Below, piece by piece: positions 5,584-6,505 of a DNA stretch of 6,505 nt. The stretch lies in contig JAUJMG010000159.1 in assembly GCA_030446955.1 (NCBI GenBank), forward strand, positions 1,949 to 8,453, in the 5' to 3' direction. Origin of the DNA: Thermomicrobiales bacterium (lineage in GTDB: Bacteria; Chloroflexota; Chloroflexia; Thermomicrobiales; UBA6265). The translations under genes were made by a program, and so were the position numbers. The first letter of the stretch is position 1. Every line of letters starts with the position of its first letter. Under the pieces are notes generated by a model. That model was not told where the DNA came from. It ran no database searches and worked only from the letters and a program-made list of their open reading frames with translations.

Positions 5584-6505
5584 ATGCTCGTCCGCTTGTT
5601 CGCTCGGCGCCTGCTCTTCCTCGTCCTCGTGCTGTTCGGGCTCTCGTTGATCACCTTCAGCTTGTCCCATCTCGTTCCCGCTAACCCCGCGCGGCTGATC
5701 GCGGGTCCACGCGCCAGCGCCGCTACAGTTGAGAAGATCCGAAAACAGAAGGGCTACGACCAACCTGTCATGGTTCAGTACGCCCGCTACGTCAAAGGCG
5801 TCATGCGTCTCGACTTTGGGGACTCCGCGGCCACCCGGCGGCCCGTCAAGGACGACCTCAAACGCTACCTGCCGGCAACCCTTGAGCTCGGCCTCTACGC
5901 CTTCATGCTGTCGACCCTCGTCGGGGTGCCACTGGGAGTGATCTCGGCGGTCAGGCGCAACTCCTGGGTCGACCACCTGTCCCGGTTCATCTCCATCTCG
6001 GGACTGGCGTTGCCCGTCTTCTGGCTCGCGTTGATGGCCCAGTTTCTTTTTTTTGGGAAGCTCCACTGGCTGCCCGACGGTGAACGCCTTTCCGTGGGGA
6101 TTGACCCACCTCGAACGATCACGACGCTCTACGCCATCGACGCCCTGTTGACGGCCAACTGGACGGTATTCAAGGAGGCAGTGCGGCACCTCGTGCTGCC
6201 GGTCGTGGTCCTGGCGTACGGCTCCTTGGCAGTGGTCACCCGCATGGTCCGCGGCGGGCTGCTTGAAGTGCTCAACCAGGACTACATCCGCACAGCCCGC
6301 GCGAAGGGGCTGAAAAACCGCCCAGTAGTGGTCCGGCACGCGCTCAAAAACGCCTTGCTCCCAACCGTCACGTCCCTTGGTCTCCAGGTTGGTCTGCTGC
6401 TCTCGGGCGCGTTCCTCGTCGAGATCGTCTTTTCCTGGCCGGGGATCGGGCGCTACGCGGTCAACGCCATTGAAAAGGTCGACTACAACGCAATCATGGC
6501 GACCA
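5584..6505 (+). CDS. ABC transporter permease, DppB/OppB family, cut by the right edge
   Basis: The first 307 residues of an inner-membrane permease are present, nearly the full length for this family, and the frame is open at the window end. The N-terminus is typical: a short basic start, then TM1 (about 9-30), then an external segment with GPRAS (41-45) and VQYARYVKGVMRLDFGDS (64-81). Further hydrophobic helices lie near 100-122, 133-158, 202-220 and 262-283. The cytoplasmic EAA loop (about 228-262, DYIRTARAKGLKNRPVVVRHALKNALLP) contacts the ATPase subunits, and VEIVFSWPGIGRYAVNAI (279-296) is characteristic. It should form a heterodimer with a DppC-like permease for import of peptides, nickel or similar solutes; the ligand cannot be told from a permease. 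GGAG seven bases upstream supports the ATG. No binding-protein or ATPase gene lies upstream, so these partners are expected downstream, beyond the window. Confidence 0.95.
   Translation, partial: MLVRLFARRLLFLVLVLFGLSLITFSLSHLVPANPARLIAGPRASAATVEKIRKQKGYDQPVMVQYARYVKGVMRLDFGDSAATRRPVKDDLKRYLPATLELGLYAFMLSTLVGVPLGVISAVRRNSWVDHLSRFISISGLALPVFWLALMAQFLFFGKLHWLPDGERLSVGIDPPRTITTLYAIDALLTANWTVFKEAVRHLVLPVVVLAYGSLAVVTRMVRGGLLEVLNQDYIRTARAKGLKNRPVVVRHALKNALLPTVTSLGLQVGLLLSGAFLVEIVFSWPGIGRYAVNAIEKVDYNAIMAT
6047..6054 (+). repeat. Run of eight T within the permease gene
   Basis: CTT TTT TTT GGG encodes Leu-Phe-Phe-Gly (residues 155-158) in a membrane helix. Most other phenylalanines in this gene use TTC, so the T-run stands out in GC-rich coding sequence. 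Confidence 0.8.

Noticed and set aside
5392..6339. 315-codon open frame on the minus strand opposite the ABC permease
   Set aside because: It lies antisense to an unmistakable DppB-type permease, its protein is low-complexity polar (rich in Gln, Glu, Arg, Gly) and it resembles no family. Strong GC bias keeps such antisense frames open.

Overview
The window is GC-rich, dense chromosomal DNA from a bacterium. The RecQ architecture and the style of the other proteins fit a high-GC Chloroflexota lineage (Thermomicrobia/Sphaerobacter-like) or, less likely, an actinobacterium. This placement is inferred from protein character only. There are no rRNA or tRNA genes, CRISPR arrays, insertion sequences or phage genes.

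Layout, left to right. (1) Bases 1-466, minus strand: an unrecognised protein that runs off the left edge. (2) Bases 647-1003, minus strand: a small four-helix membrane protein with an internal duplication, resembling SPW-repeat proteins. (3) A 264-base divergent spacer. (4) Bases 1268-2923, plus strand: a RecQ-family DNA helicase with a helix-turn-helix-like insert before the zinc-binding domain and a PcrA/UvrD-type Tudor-like C-terminus in place of the E. coli RQC winged helix and HRDC domain. (5) Bases 3022-3567, minus strand: the substrate-binding S component of an ECF vitamin transporter, convergent with recQ. (6) A 291-base divergent spacer holding three inverted repeats. (7) Bases 3859-5106, plus strand: a 12-helix major facilitator efflux protein with drug/H+ antiporter motifs. 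(8) A 477-base non-coding stretch with a sigma-70-like promoter and two hairpins. (9) Base 5584 to the right edge, plus strand: a DppB/OppB-type ABC permease, probably the first gene of a peptide or nickel uptake operon whose remainder lies outside the window.

The genes do not form one pathway. They are mostly single transcription units in alternating directions: one DNA-repair helicase, three membrane transport proteins of different classes, and two proteins of unknown function. I saw no clearly new multi-gene system. The points most worth a second look are the RecQ domain arrangement, the structured leader candidate before the ECF gene, the long leader before the ABC permease, and the edge-truncated unknown gene, which a search for complete ORFs would miss.
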